From: Mycolicibacterium brumae
GTDB taxonomy: Bacteria > Actinomycetota > Actinomycetes > Mycobacteriales > Mycobacteriaceae
Length of the DNA stretch: 64,000 nucleotides
Assembly (NCBI RefSeq): GCF_025215495.1
Contig: NZ_CP104302.1
Span: 1,922,001 to 1,986,000 of the forward strand
Direction: 5' to 3'
The position numbers and the translations under genes are program-made. Numbering within the stretch: the stretch's first letter is position 1; every line of letters starts with the position of its first letter. The notes below the pieces were generated by a model that saw only the letters and a list, made by a program, of their open reading frames with translations, was not told the origin of the DNA and did not search any database. This document shows, one piece after another, positions 26,438 through 34,699 of this stretch.

Positions 26438-27703
26438 CTACTTCGCGTCGTCGGGCAGGAGCACGTACTGCGCGGACAGCATCTGACGTGCAGCCCGCGT
26501 CTCGTCGGCCGAGGATACGATCACGTACTTGCCGACTGCGGCCATGCAGTAATTGTGTGCTTCGTAGAGCTTCTCATCCTTTTTCACCTCATAGCACTCC
26601 GCGGAGGGGAACCCGTTGATCCCCTCCGTAGCAATGCGCTTGTCCGAAAGCGCTTCGGCTCCTAGCACGTCGGTGAGTTCGCGCGCGCTGGCATTGTCAT
26701 TGGTGACGAAGATCCGGGTCCCCCGCAGCAGCATGGTGGACATACCAGCGGACTCAAAGGCCGCCGACGATGTGCCGATATCCAATTGGTAGGCCAGCGC
26801 CGATCGAGGGCCGTAGGTCCCGACCTTCGCCTTCACGGTGGACGATTCGGTTTGCGCCATCGGCACCGTCCGGCCCAGGAGACCCGTGGGGTCCTGCGGC
26901 AATTCGGCGAGCTTGTCGACAGGGGTCGGTTGGTACTTCTCGAGCAGCGGGATCTGCAGGTCTAGGATTTTGCCCGCGAGCTTCTCACCGCCACCGAAAG
27001 CGTCAGATTCGGTGCTCGATCCGGTGATGTACTGGCTGATGATGATGTCCCCGCGGACGGTGATCGCGGTGACATAGGCCAAGCTAGACGTAGGACTGGT
27101 CCGCTCAAGAAGCGCGCGGGTTTCGGGGTGACCCGGGACCTCGACCGGCCGTGTAATCGACTCGTCCATGAATCCAACTGCGGCTGCGGTCATCATTCGG
27201 TCGGCGGTCTGCTGAGCCTGGTCGGCGGTAGCGAAGCGCAGCACGTTATTGGTGGCCTTGTAGACGCCTTCCTTCATCCCTGCCCGATACCCGAAACCTG
27301 CGATGAGCTCGTCGGTGTTGATCGACTTGGCAGGTGCGGTGGGTGAACCCAGAAGGTCGCCGAGGTCGAATGAGCTCGCCCCGACCAAAGGTCCGGAGTC
27401 ACCTGTTCGGACCGCGCCGCCCACTACCAGCGTCGGGTCAGCGTCGAACGGCAGAGTCACGTATTCTGCCAGCCGCACGGACTCAAGCCGCCGGCCGGTG
27501 TTGACATCTCCGGCGCTTCCGAGCTCAGTCGGTTCGGTGGCGTACGGCCCTGTGTCGAGGAGGGTCGCGTTTACTGCCAGTGGATCGTAGTTGACGTCCC
27601 GGACCGCGAATCCAGTGTCAACACTGGTACACCCTGCCAGCAGCGCAACAGTTGCCGCTGCAACCACGAAACGCGATCGCCGCAAGAATCTCACTTGAAC
27701 CAT
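26438..27703 (-). CDS. Mycobacterial lipoprotein (DUF7373-like family)
   Basis: A 421-residue lipoprotein, first gene of the pair. Its signal RSRFVVAAATVAL runs into the lipobox LLAGC. Shared landmarks with the 25166 protein include [50 protein letters not shown] and TYGPRSALAYQ, so the two are tandem duplicates. They are more distant from the 21462 lipoprotein. Start ATG 27703 is used; a GTG three codons later (27694) would also give a good signal. There is no assignable biochemical activity. Confidence 0.8.
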   Translation of the reverse strand: MVQVRFLRRSRFVVAAATVALLAGCTSVDTGFAVRDVNYDPLAVNATLLDTGPYATEPTELGSAGDVNTGRRLESVRLAEYVTLPFDADPTLVVGGAVRTGDSGPLVGASSFDLGDLLGSPTAPAKSINTDELIAGFGYRAGMKEGVYKATNNVLRFATADQAQQTADRMMTAAAVGFMDESITRPVEVPGHPETRALLERTSPTSSLAYVTAITVRGDIIISQYITGSSTESDAFGGGEKLAGKILDLQIPLLEKYQPTPVDKLAELPQDPTGLLGRTVPMAQTESSTVKAKVGTYGPRSALAYQLDIGTSSAAFESAGMSTMLLRGTRIFVTNDNASARELTDVLGAEALSDKRIATEGINGFPSAECYEVKKDEKLYEAHNYCMAAVGKYVIVSSADETRAARQMLSAQYVLLPDDAK

Positions 27704-27872
27704 CCTCTATTTCGCCTCTTGGGGCAGCAAATGAAGTCGTGCGGGACGCTTTTGCCGAGCATGACTCCCCACCGCAACCGATTCCGCCCCATAGCAGAGG
27801 AATCTACCGGTACCTGACCCGCGAACATGACGGCAACTCCGCACGGTGTCGCAACCCGGTAGCTTGGCAGCG
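27704..27872. other. Divergent intergenic region with a -10 element for the TenA gene
   Basis: 169 bp between divergent genes. On the plus strand TAGCTT (27860-27865) lies 7 bases before GTG 27873, giving a leaderless TenA message. No palindrome or riboswitch-like structure stands out. In particular, no THI-box sequence (CTGAGA with ACCTGA downstream) was seen, although ACCTGACCC occurs at about 27813. Confidence 0.45.
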
Positions 27873-28556
27873 GTGAGCAACACCCAGCCATCCGGATCCT
27901 GGTCGGCGCGCCTGTGGTCGGACGTCGAGCAGATCTACGCCGAAATTCTGACGCATCCGTTCATCACCGGGCTGACCGACGGAACTCTCGACCCGGCGGT
28001 GTTCGCCGAATACGTCGCCCAAGACGTGCATTACCTGCGGGAGTACGCCCGGGCGTTGTCGCTGGTTTCGGCAAAGGCGCCGACGCTGGCGGCCACCGCG
28101 ATGTTCGCTCGGCATTCCGCCGAGGTGTACGACGTCGAATTGAGCCTGCATCGCGAACTGCTCCCCCAGCTCGGGCTCGACCCGGCCGATCTGGATCGGG
28201 TGCCGGTGTCGCCCACCACTCGGGCCTACACCAGCTACCTGCTCGCGGCGACCTACGGCGGCGCCTTCGCCGAGGGACTGGCCGCGGTGCTGCCCTGCTA
28301 TTGGATCTACGCGCGGGTAGGCGCGGAGCTACTCGGCCGCGGCTCCCCCGATCCGCGGTACGCGCTGTGGATCGGCAGCTACGGCGGCGAGGAGTTCGCC
28401 GCGACCGTCGCCGAGGTGCTGGAGCTCACCGACGCCGTCGGCGCCGGGCTGGCCGCCGACGAAGAGGCCGCCGCCCGCGAGCACTTTGTGACCACCTCGC
28501 GGTACGAGTGGATGTTTTGGGACGCGGCGTACCGGCGGGAGTCCTGGCCGGTCTGA
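27873..28556 (+). CDS. TenA-family thiaminase II-like protein
   Basis: A 227-residue TenA/PQQC-fold helical protein. Conserved positions include the aspartate in AQDVHYLREYARAL, the catalytic cysteine in LAAVLPCYWIYARVG, and the glutamate region in GSYGGEEFAATV. TenA enzymes hydrolyse aminopyrimidine precursors in thiamin salvage. The start is set at GTG 27873 because of its -10 element; an in-frame GTG at 27846 would add nine unconserved residues. No other thiamin genes are adjacent, so a salvage role rests on the family alone. Confidence 0.88.
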   Translation: MSNTQPSGSWSARLWSDVEQIYAEILTHPFITGLTDGTLDPAVFAEYVAQDVHYLREYARALSLVSAKAPTLAATAMFARHSAEVYDVELSLHRELLPQLGLDPADLDRVPVSPTTRAYTSYLLAATYGGAFAEGLAAVLPCYWIYARVGAELLGRGSPDPRYALWIGSYGGEEFAATVAEVLELTDAVGAGLAADEEAAAREHFVTTSRYEWMFWDAAYRRESWPV

Positions 28557-28619
28557 GGTCTAGGGACCCGACGAGTTGTCGTCGTCACTAATCGTCGACC
28601 GGGGATCGCGGAATCGGCA

Positions 28620-28643
28620 TATGTACACATAGAGTAGTAATAT
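28620..28643 (+). promoter_or_regulatory. Promoter and probable operator of the VapBC module
   Basis: TATGTACACATA (28620-28631) is a near-perfect palindrome with TATGT and ACATA arms. A related half, TATGTACTTATG, begins at 28641 and runs into the start codon. Between them TAATAT (28638-28643) sits 6 bases before ATG 28650, so the transcript is probably leaderless. Repeated palindromes at this place are typical binding sites for VapB-VapC autorepression. Confidence 0.6.
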
Positions 28644-28649
28644 GTACTT

Positions 28650-28877
28650 ATGACGATCCGCAGGACGACGATCGAACTGGACGACGAATTGGTGCGCGCT
28701 GCGCAGGCGACCACCGGTGACACGGTGCGCGGAACTGTGGAAGAGGCATTGCGGCGGCTGGTGGCCGCTGCTGAGGAGGAGCGGGAAGCGCGCCGACGGC
28801 GAATCGCCGATCACCTTGCTCGCGCCGGCAGCGCAGTGGACACCGAGGCATTGCTCGGCGACGAGGCGTGGCGATGA
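28650..28877 (+). CDS. vapB: VapB-type antitoxin (ribbon-helix-helix)
   Basis: A 75-residue antitoxin. The N terminus RRTTIELDDELVRAAQATTG is a ribbon-helix-helix DNA-binding segment of the VapB class, followed by VRGTVEEALRRLV and a charged helix (AAEEEREARRRRI). The C-terminal tail should block the active site of the toxin. The gene overlaps vapC by 4 bp (ATGA at 28874), the usual arrangement for translational coupling of the pair. It probably represses its own promoter through the palindromic repeats upstream. Confidence 0.9.
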   Translation: MTIRRTTIELDDELVRAAQATTGDTVRGTVEEALRRLVAAAEEEREARRRRIADHLARAGSAVDTEALLGDEAWR

Positions 28878-29269
28878 CGCAATGGATACTCGATAAGAGC
28901 GCGCAGGTCCGGCTCCTTGCTGGCGCGTCAATACCCCCGGAAATCGATCCAGCCGATCTGGTGATGTGCCAGATGGGAGAACTCGAATGGCTGTATTCGA
29001 CGCGGTCCGCGCGGGACTACGACAATCAACTCCACTCCCTGCGGCAGGCGTATCCCGTGCTCGAAGCTCCACCAGACGTCTTCGACCGGGTCAGCCGACT
29101 GCAGCGCGACCTGGCACATCACCACGGCATGTGGCACCGAACGGCGCTGCCCGACCTGTTCATCGCCGAAACGGCGATCCACCACGGCGCCGGGGTGCTG
29201 CACAAAGACCGCGACTACGCCCGAATCGCCGAGGTCCGGTCGGGATTCGACGCGCGTGAACTCGAATGA
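28874..29269 (+). CDS. vapC: VapC-type PIN-domain ribonuclease toxin
   Basis: A 131-residue PIN-domain endoribonuclease. The acidic active-site residues can be placed at ILDKSA (first Asp), CQMGELEWLYS (Glu), LPDLFIAETA (Asp) and HKDRDYARIAEV (final Asp). Unlike most members it has Lys after the first aspartate, DKSA, as in one mycobacterial VapC subgroup. Targets of VapC toxins are usually tRNA or rRNA loops, but the specific target cannot be read here. ATG 28874 is preferred over GTG 28868 because it gives the ATGA overlap with vapB. The stop abuts the convergent dehydratase gene. Confidence 0.9.
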   Translation: MTQWILDKSAQVRLLAGASIPPEIDPADLVMCQMGELEWLYSTRSARDYDNQLHSLRQAYPVLEAPPDVFDRVSRLQRDLAHHHGMWHRTALPDLFIAETAIHHGAGVLHKDRDYARIAEVRSGFDARELE

Positions 29270-30301
29270 CTAGGCGAACCGCACGTTCATCGTCGCCATG
29301 CCGAAGACCTTCTTCTCCCCCGACTTCGCGCCAACGATGATGACGCCGCTGCGGGTTTCGGGGTCCAGCGACTTGATCCGGCCGCTGAACTCGATGGCCC
29401 CGCCGCCGTCGGCCGGCACGATCAGCGGCGCGGACAGCCGCACCGCGTAGCGCGACACCGCGCCCGGATCGCCGGTCCACGCCGAGACGTACCCGGCGCC
29501 CAGGCCCAGCGTCAGCATGCCGTGGGCGATGACGTCGGGCAGACCGGCCAGCTTGGCGATCGACTCGTCCCAGTGGATCGGGTTCACGTCGCCGGCGATG
29601 CCGGCGTAGTTCACCAGGTCGCCGCGGGAAACCTTGGTGTTGTGCACCGGCAGCTGGTCGCCGACATTGAGGTCGTCGAAGTTCAGTGAGCCCACGTTGC
29701 GGGTCTGGCCGACGGTCGAGATGCGCTGCTGGCCTTCGGGGCGAACGGTTTTGACGTAGTTGGCCGCCGACTCCTCCAGGGACAACACGTCGACGTCGTG
29801 CATGATCACCTTGGCCACCGCGTCGTTGATCCGCGGGTCGACCTCCTCGGCGGTGACGCCGACGACGGTGGTGTGCATGGTGTGCACGGTCTCGCCGTCC
29901 TCGTCGACGAAGGTGTTGGTGATGGTGATCATGTCGCGGCCGGCGACCCGGCGCACCGAGGTCAGCTCCACCTCCGTCTGCAGCACCTCACCGACCACGA
30001 CCGGGCGATGCTGCTCGAAGACCTCTTCGGTCTGCACGTAGGTCGAATAGCCGACCACAACCTCACGCAGCAGCTTTCGGTTCGCGGCCATCGCCGGGAT
30101 GGAGGTGAACGCCAGCGGCGCCACCAGGCCGCCGTAGCCCATGGCCGCGGCGGCGTCGTCCTCCCAGTGCACCGGGTTGTAGTCCTGCACCGCGCGGGCG
30201 TACTCGACCACCTTGGTGCGGTCGACCGGGTAGGTGTGATCGGCCTGGTAGAAATGGCCCACGCGCTCCGAAAGGGCCGGGGCGTCCGCTGCGGTTGTCA
30301 T
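29270..30301 (-). CDS. Fused double-hotdog (3R)-hydroxyacyl dehydratase (HadA/HadB-like)
   Basis: A 343-residue protein with two hotdog folds. The N-terminal half is HadA-like (FYQADHTYPVDRTKVVEYAR, DYNPVHWED, GYGGLVAPLAFTSI). The C-terminal half is MaoC/HadB-like and carries the hydratase motif: YAGIAGDVNPIHWDE followed by GLPDVIAHGMLTLGLGAGYV, with catalytic Asp and His. It should dehydrate or hydrate (3R)-hydroxyacyl thioesters in fatty-acid or mycolate-type metabolism. ATG 30301 has GGAGAA 4 bases upstream; a longer frame before it lacks coding character. Confidence 0.86.
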   Translation of the reverse strand: MTTAADAPALSERVGHFYQADHTYPVDRTKVVEYARAVQDYNPVHWEDDAAAAMGYGGLVAPLAFTSIPAMAANRKLLREVVVGYSTYVQTEEVFEQHRPVVVGEVLQTEVELTSVRRVAGRDMITITNTFVDEDGETVHTMHTTVVGVTAEEVDPRINDAVAKVIMHDVDVLSLEESAANYVKTVRPEGQQRISTVGQTRNVGSLNFDDLNVGDQLPVHNTKVSRGDLVNYAGIAGDVNPIHWDESIAKLAGLPDVIAHGMLTLGLGAGYVSAWTGDPGAVSRYAVRLSAPLIVPADGGGAIEFSGRIKSLDPETRSGVIIVGAKSGEKKVFGMATMNVRFA

Positions 30302-30440
30302 TGCTTCTCCGACTGTCGTTTGGGGAGATCGTAAACCGGACAGGGCCTGCTCTCCCGCATCGGGACAGGTCAAAGGTGTCGCGCGCCACAACCGGAGCCC
30401 GGATTGTTTGACGGGCGCGCAAAGCGGGAATTGTGTCTGC
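30302..30440. other. Divergent intergenic region
   Basis: 139 bp between the dehydratase and the small lipoprotein genes. Apart from the Shine-Dalgarno-like GGAGAA of the dehydratase I see no clear promoter box, repeat or hairpin. Confidence 0.4.
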
Positions 30441-30725
30441 ATGAAACGCATGCCAATGATTGTGATGTCGGGCCTTGCCGCCGCCGCCGTGCTGACCGGG
30501 TGTTCCTCGGGCGGGGTTTTGAACCAGGGCGGGGACACCTCGTGCAAGGACTTCCTCGCCTCGGAGGAAAAGGACCAGAACGAGACCATCACCAAGATGC
30601 TCACCGACGAGGGCAAGAACGCGCCGGCGAACCTGGAGCTCGCGGCCGTCCGTACCTCCATCAACACCTATTGCCAGACCGTCGGAACCCCGGACAGCAA
30701 GATCAGCCAGGCTCCGCGCCTGTAG
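30441..30725 (+). CDS. Small lipoprotein with HdeA-like features
   Basis: A 94-residue lipoprotein. ATG 30441 begins a signal peptide (KRMPMIVMSGLAAAA) ending in lipobox VLTGC. The mature part is a short helical domain with two cysteines: TSCKDFLASEEKDQNETITK and INTYCQTVGTPDSK. This spacing and the phrase CKDFL with a following helix recall HdeA-type small periplasmic proteins, so an acid-stress chaperone role is possible but unproven. Similar small lipoproteins occur in many mycobacteria. Confidence 0.75.
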   Translation: MKRMPMIVMSGLAAAAVLTGCSSGGVLNQGGDTSCKDFLASEEKDQNETITKMLTDEGKNAPANLELAAVRTSINTYCQTVGTPDSKISQAPRL

Positions 30726-30781
30726 CACCGTCACCCCTCGGATTCCCCCGCGGCGGCCATGATGGAAGTCTGAGACCCATC

Positions 30782-33316
30782 ATGGCCGCCCTCATTGACG
30801 ACCCCGACGACCTGTCCGGGCTGCGCGCCCGCGGCGACGACCGCGACGCGTTGCTGATGGAGTTCGCCGGCTGGGCCCAGGACGCGGGCACTCCGCTGTA
30901 CCCGGCGCAGGAAGACGCGCTGATCGAGCTGTACAGCGGCGCCAACGTGGTGCTGGCCACCCCGACCGGTTCCGGCAAGTCGCTCGTGGCCACCGGAGCG
31001 TTGTTCGCCGCCCTGGCCACCGGCGGCCGCAGCTACTACACGGCGCCGATCAAAGCGCTGGTCAGCGAGAAGTTCTTCGCGCTGTGCGAAGTGTTCGGCG
31101 CGGCCAACGTCGGGATGCTGACCGGGGACGCGGCCGTCAACGCCGCCGCGCCGATCATCACCTGCACCGCGGAAGTGCTGGCGAACATCGCGCTGCGCGA
31201 AGGCGCCGACGCCGACATCGACCTCGTCGTGATGGACGAGTTCCACTTCTACGGCGACCCGGACCGCGGCTGGGCCTGGCAGGTGCCGCTGCTGGAACTG
31301 CCGCGGGCCCAGTTCCTGCTCATGTCGGCCACCCTCGGCGACGTCACCTTCCTGCGCGAGGACCTCACCCGGCGCACCGGCCGCCCCACCGCCCTGGTCG
31401 CCGGGGCGGCGCGCCCGGTGCCGCTGTTCTACTCCTACGCCACCACCCCGGCGCACGAGACGATCCAGGAACTCCTGGACACCGGCCAGGCCCCCATCTA
31501 CGTCGTGCACTTCACCCAGGCCGCCGCGCTGGAACGCGCCCAAGCGCTGATGAGCGTCAACATCTGCGGTAAGGAACAGAAGGCCGCGATCGCCGACTTC
31601 CTCGGCGGGTTCCGGTTCACCTCCGGCTTCGGCGCCACCCTGTCGCGGCTGGTCCGGCACGGCATCGGGGTGCACCACGCCGGAATGCTGCCCAAATACC
31701 GCCGGCTGGTGGAACAACTGGCCCAGGCCGGGTTGCTGAAAGTCATCTGCGGCACCGACACCCTCGGCGTCGGGATCAACGTGCCGATCCGCACGGTGGA
31801 CTTCTCCGCGCTGTCGAAGTACGACGGTGTGCGCACCCGGCTGCTCAAGGCCCGCGAGTTCCACCAGATCGCCGGCCGCGCCGGACGGGCCGGCTATGAC
31901 ACCGCGGGAACCGTCGTCGTGCAGGCTCCGGACCACGAGGTGGAGAACCTCAAACAATTCGCCAAGGTCGCCAACGACCCGAAGAAGCGGCGAAAGTTGT
32001 TGCGCCGCAAGGTCCCCGAGGGCATGGTGCCGTGGAGCGAGACCACCATGGAGAGGCTGATCGCCGCCGAACCGGAAGCGCTGACGTCGAACATGCGGGT
32101 GTCCACCGCGATGATCCTGGACGTGGTGGACCGCCCCGGCGATCCGTTCGAAGCGATGCGCCGGTTGCTGACCGACAACCACGAACCCCGCAAGCGGCAG
32201 CTGCGGCTCATCCGGGAGGCGATCGGCATCGCCCGCGCGTTGCTGCAGGCCGGGGTGATGCAGCGCCTGGACTCCCCCGACCCGGATGGCCGGAGGTACC
32301 GGCTGACGGTGGACCTGCCGCCGGACTTCGCGTTGAACCAGCCGCTGTCGACCTTCGCGCTGGCCGCGATCTCGCTGCTGGACGCCGCGGTGGAATCCTT
32401 TGCCCTCGAAGTGGTTTCGGTGATCGAGTCGACGCTGGAAGATCCACGGCAGATCTTGTCCGCGCAGTTGAAGAAGGCCCGCGGCGAGGCGATCGCCGCG
32501 ATGAAGGCCGACGGCATCGAGTACGACGAGCGCATCGAACTGCTCGACGACATCAGCTACCCCAAGCCGTTGGACAAGTTGCTGCGGCACGCCTTCGAGG
32601 TGTATCTGCGCACCAATCCGTGGGCCGCCGACGGTCACCTGTCGCCCAAGTCGATCGTCCGCGAAATGTGGGAACGCGGAATGACCTTCCGCGAGTACGT
32701 CAGCGAATACGGGCTCAGCCGCTCCGAAGGCGCGGTGCTGCGCTATCTGTCCGACGCCTACAAGGCGCTGCGCTCCGGCATCCCCGCCGAGGCGCGCACC
32801 GAGGAGCTGACCGAGATCGTCGAATGGCTCGGCGAGCTGGTCCGCCAGGTCGACTCCAGCCTGCTCGACGAGTGGGAGCAGCTGACCGACCCGGACCGAC
32901 CTTTGGACGCGCCGGTGACCGTCGCCGCGGCGCCGCGTCCGGTCACCGGAAACGACCGCGCGTTCACCGCGATGGTCCGCAACGCTCTGTTTCGCCGGGT
33001 GCAGCTGTTCGCCCGCCGGGACTGGGCCGGGCTCGGCGAACTCGACAGCGGCTCGGGCTGGCCCGCGCACCGGTGGGCCGAGGTCGGCGAGGACTATTTC
33101 GCCGAGCACGCCGACGTCGGGACCGGCGCGGACGCCCGCGGACCGGCGCTGCTCATCATCGACCGTGGCCCCCAGGGGTGGCGGGTCCGCCAGATCCTCG
33201 ACGACCCGGCCGGCGACCGGGACTGGGGCTTCGACGTCGAGGTGGACCTGGCGGCCTCCGACGAGGCCGGCGTGGCCGTGCTGCGGATCGTCGACGCGGG
33301 GCAGCTGGACTGCTGA
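30782..33316 (+). CDS. Ski2-like DEAD/DEAH-box helicase with DUF3516 domain
   Basis: An 844-residue superfamily 2 helicase. Motif I is LATPTGSGKS (about residue 61), motif Ia TAPIKALV, motif II MDEFHFYG, motif III LMSATL, motif V GTDTLGVGINVPI and motif VI QIAGRAGRAG. The architecture after the RecA domains is Ski2-like, and the C-terminal 350 residues correspond to DUF3516 (REYVSEYGLSRSEGAVLRYL, DYFAEHADVG). The presumed role is in RNA or DNA unwinding linked to RNA turnover or repair. ATG 30782 is the first start that precedes conserved sequence; the earlier part of the frame overlaps the lipoprotein gene. Confidence 0.9.
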   Translation: MAALIDDPDDLSGLRARGDDRDALLMEFAGWAQDAGTPLYPAQEDALIELYSGANVVLATPTGSGKSLVATGALFAALATGGRSYYTAPIKALVSEKFFALCEVFGAANVGMLTGDAAVNAAAPIITCTAEVLANIALREGADADIDLVVMDEFHFYGDPDRGWAWQVPLLELPRAQFLLMSATLGDVTFLREDLTRRTGRPTALVAGAARPVPLFYSYATTPAHETIQELLDTGQAPIYVVHFTQAAALERAQALMSVNICGKEQKAAIADFLGGFRFTSGFGATLSRLVRHGIGVHHAGMLPKYRRLVEQLAQAGLLKVICGTDTLGVGINVPIRTVDFSALSKYDGVRTRLLKAREFHQIAGRAGRAGYDTAGTVVVQAPDHEVENLKQFAKVANDPKKRRKLLRRKVPEGMVPWSETTMERLIAAEPEALTSNMRVSTAMILDVVDRPGDPFEAMRRLLTDNHEPRKRQLRLIREAIGIARALLQAGVMQRLDSPDPDGRRYRLTVDLPPDFALNQPLSTFALAAISLLDAAVESFALEVVSVIESTLEDPRQILSAQLKKARGEAIAAMKADGIEYDERIELLDDISYPKPLDKLLRHAFEVYLRTNPWAADGHLSPKSIVREMWERGMTFREYVSEYGLSRSEGAVLRYLSDAYKALRSGIPAEARTEELTEIVEWLGELVRQVDSSLLDEWEQLTDPDRPLDAPVTVAAAPRPVTGNDRAFTAMVRNALFRRVQLFARRDWAGLGELDSGSGWPAHRWAEVGEDYFAEHADVGTGADARGPALLIIDRGPQGWRVRQILDDPAGDRDWGFDVEVDLAASDEAGVAVLRIVDAGQLDC

Positions 33317-33404
33317 GCACCCCCGTTTCGCCCGGAGGCGCCCCGGGTACCCGTCAACTGATCTGCGTCTACGGCGCGCGTGAAAGACGACAGGGAGGAA
33401 CACC

Positions 33405-34631
33405 ATGTCCAGGAACACCACATTCGTCATCGTCGGCGGCGGTCTGGCCGGAGCAAAAGCCGCAGAAGCGTTGCGTGACAACGATTTCGACGGGCACGTG
33501 CTGCTGCTGGACGCCGAGGAGCGACTCCCCTATGAACGGCCGCCGCTGTCCAAGGAGTTCCTGGCCGGAAAGAAGTCGCTGGAGGACTTCACCGTCCACG
33601 ACGCCGCCTGGTTCCGGGACCACAACATCGCGCTGCGCCCCGGGGCGGAGGTCACCGGGATCGACCGCGACAACCACGCCGTCACGCTCCCCGACGGCGA
33701 GTCGGTGAGCTACGACAAACTGCTGCTGGCCACCGGATCGCGTTCCAAGCATCCGAATCTTCCCGGCGCCGAGGCCGACGGCGTGTACTACCTCCGCGAC
33801 ATCGGTGACGCCGAGAAGTTGAGCGACGCGCTGACCTACGCCCCCAAGCTGGGCGTCATCGGCGGCGGCTGGATCGGGATGGAGGTCGCGGCTTCGGCCC
33901 GCCAGCGCGGCGTGGAAGTCACCGTCGTCGAATCCGGGGAACTGCCGCTGCTTGCTGCGCTCGGGCCCGAAATGGCCGAGGTGTTCGCCGAGTTGCACCG
34001 CGAGCACGGCGTCGATCTGCGCACCAAGACCGGGGTCGACGAGATCGTGACCACCGACGGGAAGGCCACCGGCCTCAAACTCGACGACGGCGCCACCGTC
34101 GAATGCGACGCCGTGCTGATCGCCGTCGGCGCCGCCCCAAACATCGACATCGCCGACGCCGCGGGCCTGGAGTTGGCTGACGGCGGCATCGCCGTCGACG
34201 CCGCGCTGCGCAGCAGCGACCCGGATATCTTCGCCGTCGGCGACATCGCCGCCGCCGAGCACCCGTCGCTGGGCGTCCGGATCCGCACCGAACACTGGGC
34301 CAACGCGCTCAAACAGCCGGCCACCGCCGTGGCGGCGATGCTCGGCCGCGACGCGGCCTACGACGAACTGCCGTACTTCTACACCGACCAGTACGACCTG
34401 GGCATGGAGTACGTCGGACATTCCGAGGGCTACCAGAAGGTCGTCACTCGCGGCGACGTCGGCAAACGGGAGTTCACCGCGTTCTGGCTCGGCGCGGACG
34501 GGCGCGTGCTGGCCGGTATGAACGTCAACCTCTGGGACGGCCTCGACGACATCAAGGAGTTGATCCGCTCGAAGCGGCCCGTCGACCCGCAGCGGCTCGC
34601 CGACCCGGAGGTCCCGCTGGCTGATCTGTGA
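33405..34631 (+). CDS. FAD-dependent ferredoxin/rubredoxin-reductase-like oxidoreductase
   Basis: A 408-residue flavoprotein. The FAD-binding Rossmann motif is at residues 7-19 (VIVGGGLAGAKAAEAL), the ERPPLSKEFL loop follows, the NAD(P)H-binding motif is LGVIGGGWIGMEVAA, and the second FAD motif is DPDIFAVGDIAA. The C-terminal 85 residues are the reductase-C domain. Such enzymes pass electrons from NAD(P)H to ferredoxins serving cytochromes P450 or oxygenases; no partner is adjacent. AGGGAGG lies upstream of ATG 33405, a strong ribosome-binding site. Confidence 0.9.
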   Translation: MSRNTTFVIVGGGLAGAKAAEALRDNDFDGHVLLLDAEERLPYERPPLSKEFLAGKKSLEDFTVHDAAWFRDHNIALRPGAEVTGIDRDNHAVTLPDGESVSYDKLLLATGSRSKHPNLPGAEADGVYYLRDIGDAEKLSDALTYAPKLGVIGGGWIGMEVAASARQRGVEVTVVESGELPLLAALGPEMAEVFAELHREHGVDLRTKTGVDEIVTTDGKATGLKLDDGATVECDAVLIAVGAAPNIDIADAAGLELADGGIAVDAALRSSDPDIFAVGDIAAAEHPSLGVRIRTEHWANALKQPATAVAAMLGRDAAYDELPYFYTDQYDLGMEYVGHSEGYQKVVTRGDVGKREFTAFWLGADGRVLAGMNVNLWDGLDDIKELIRSKRPVDPQRLADPEVPLADL

Positions 34632-34639
34632 TCAACCGG

Positions 34640-34691
34640 AAGTCATAGCGGCGTCGGCGCATTTTATGACTTAGCGGCCTATCTCATAGGC
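34640..34691 (+). promoter_or_regulatory. Two inverted repeats before the YigZ gene
   Basis: AAGTCATA (34640-34647) and TATGACTT (34665-34672) form a perfect 8-bp inverted repeat with a 17-base spacer. Immediately after, GCCTAT (34677-34682) and ATAGGC (34686-34691) form a perfect 6-bp inverted repeat around CTC. TAGGCT (34687-34692) is 7 bases before ATG 34700 and could be the -10 element. They may be operators, or a terminator for the flavoprotein gene plus a promoter. Confidence 0.5.
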
Positions 34692-34699
34692 TGCCCGGC

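Noticed and set aside
27704-27872. Thiamin riboswitch before the TenA gene
   Set aside because: The conserved paired THI-box sequences are not present and the message seems leaderless.
30731-33481. 916-codon open frame on the minus strand
   Set aside because: Antisense shadow of the Ski2-like helicase; no recognisable domain and biased composition.
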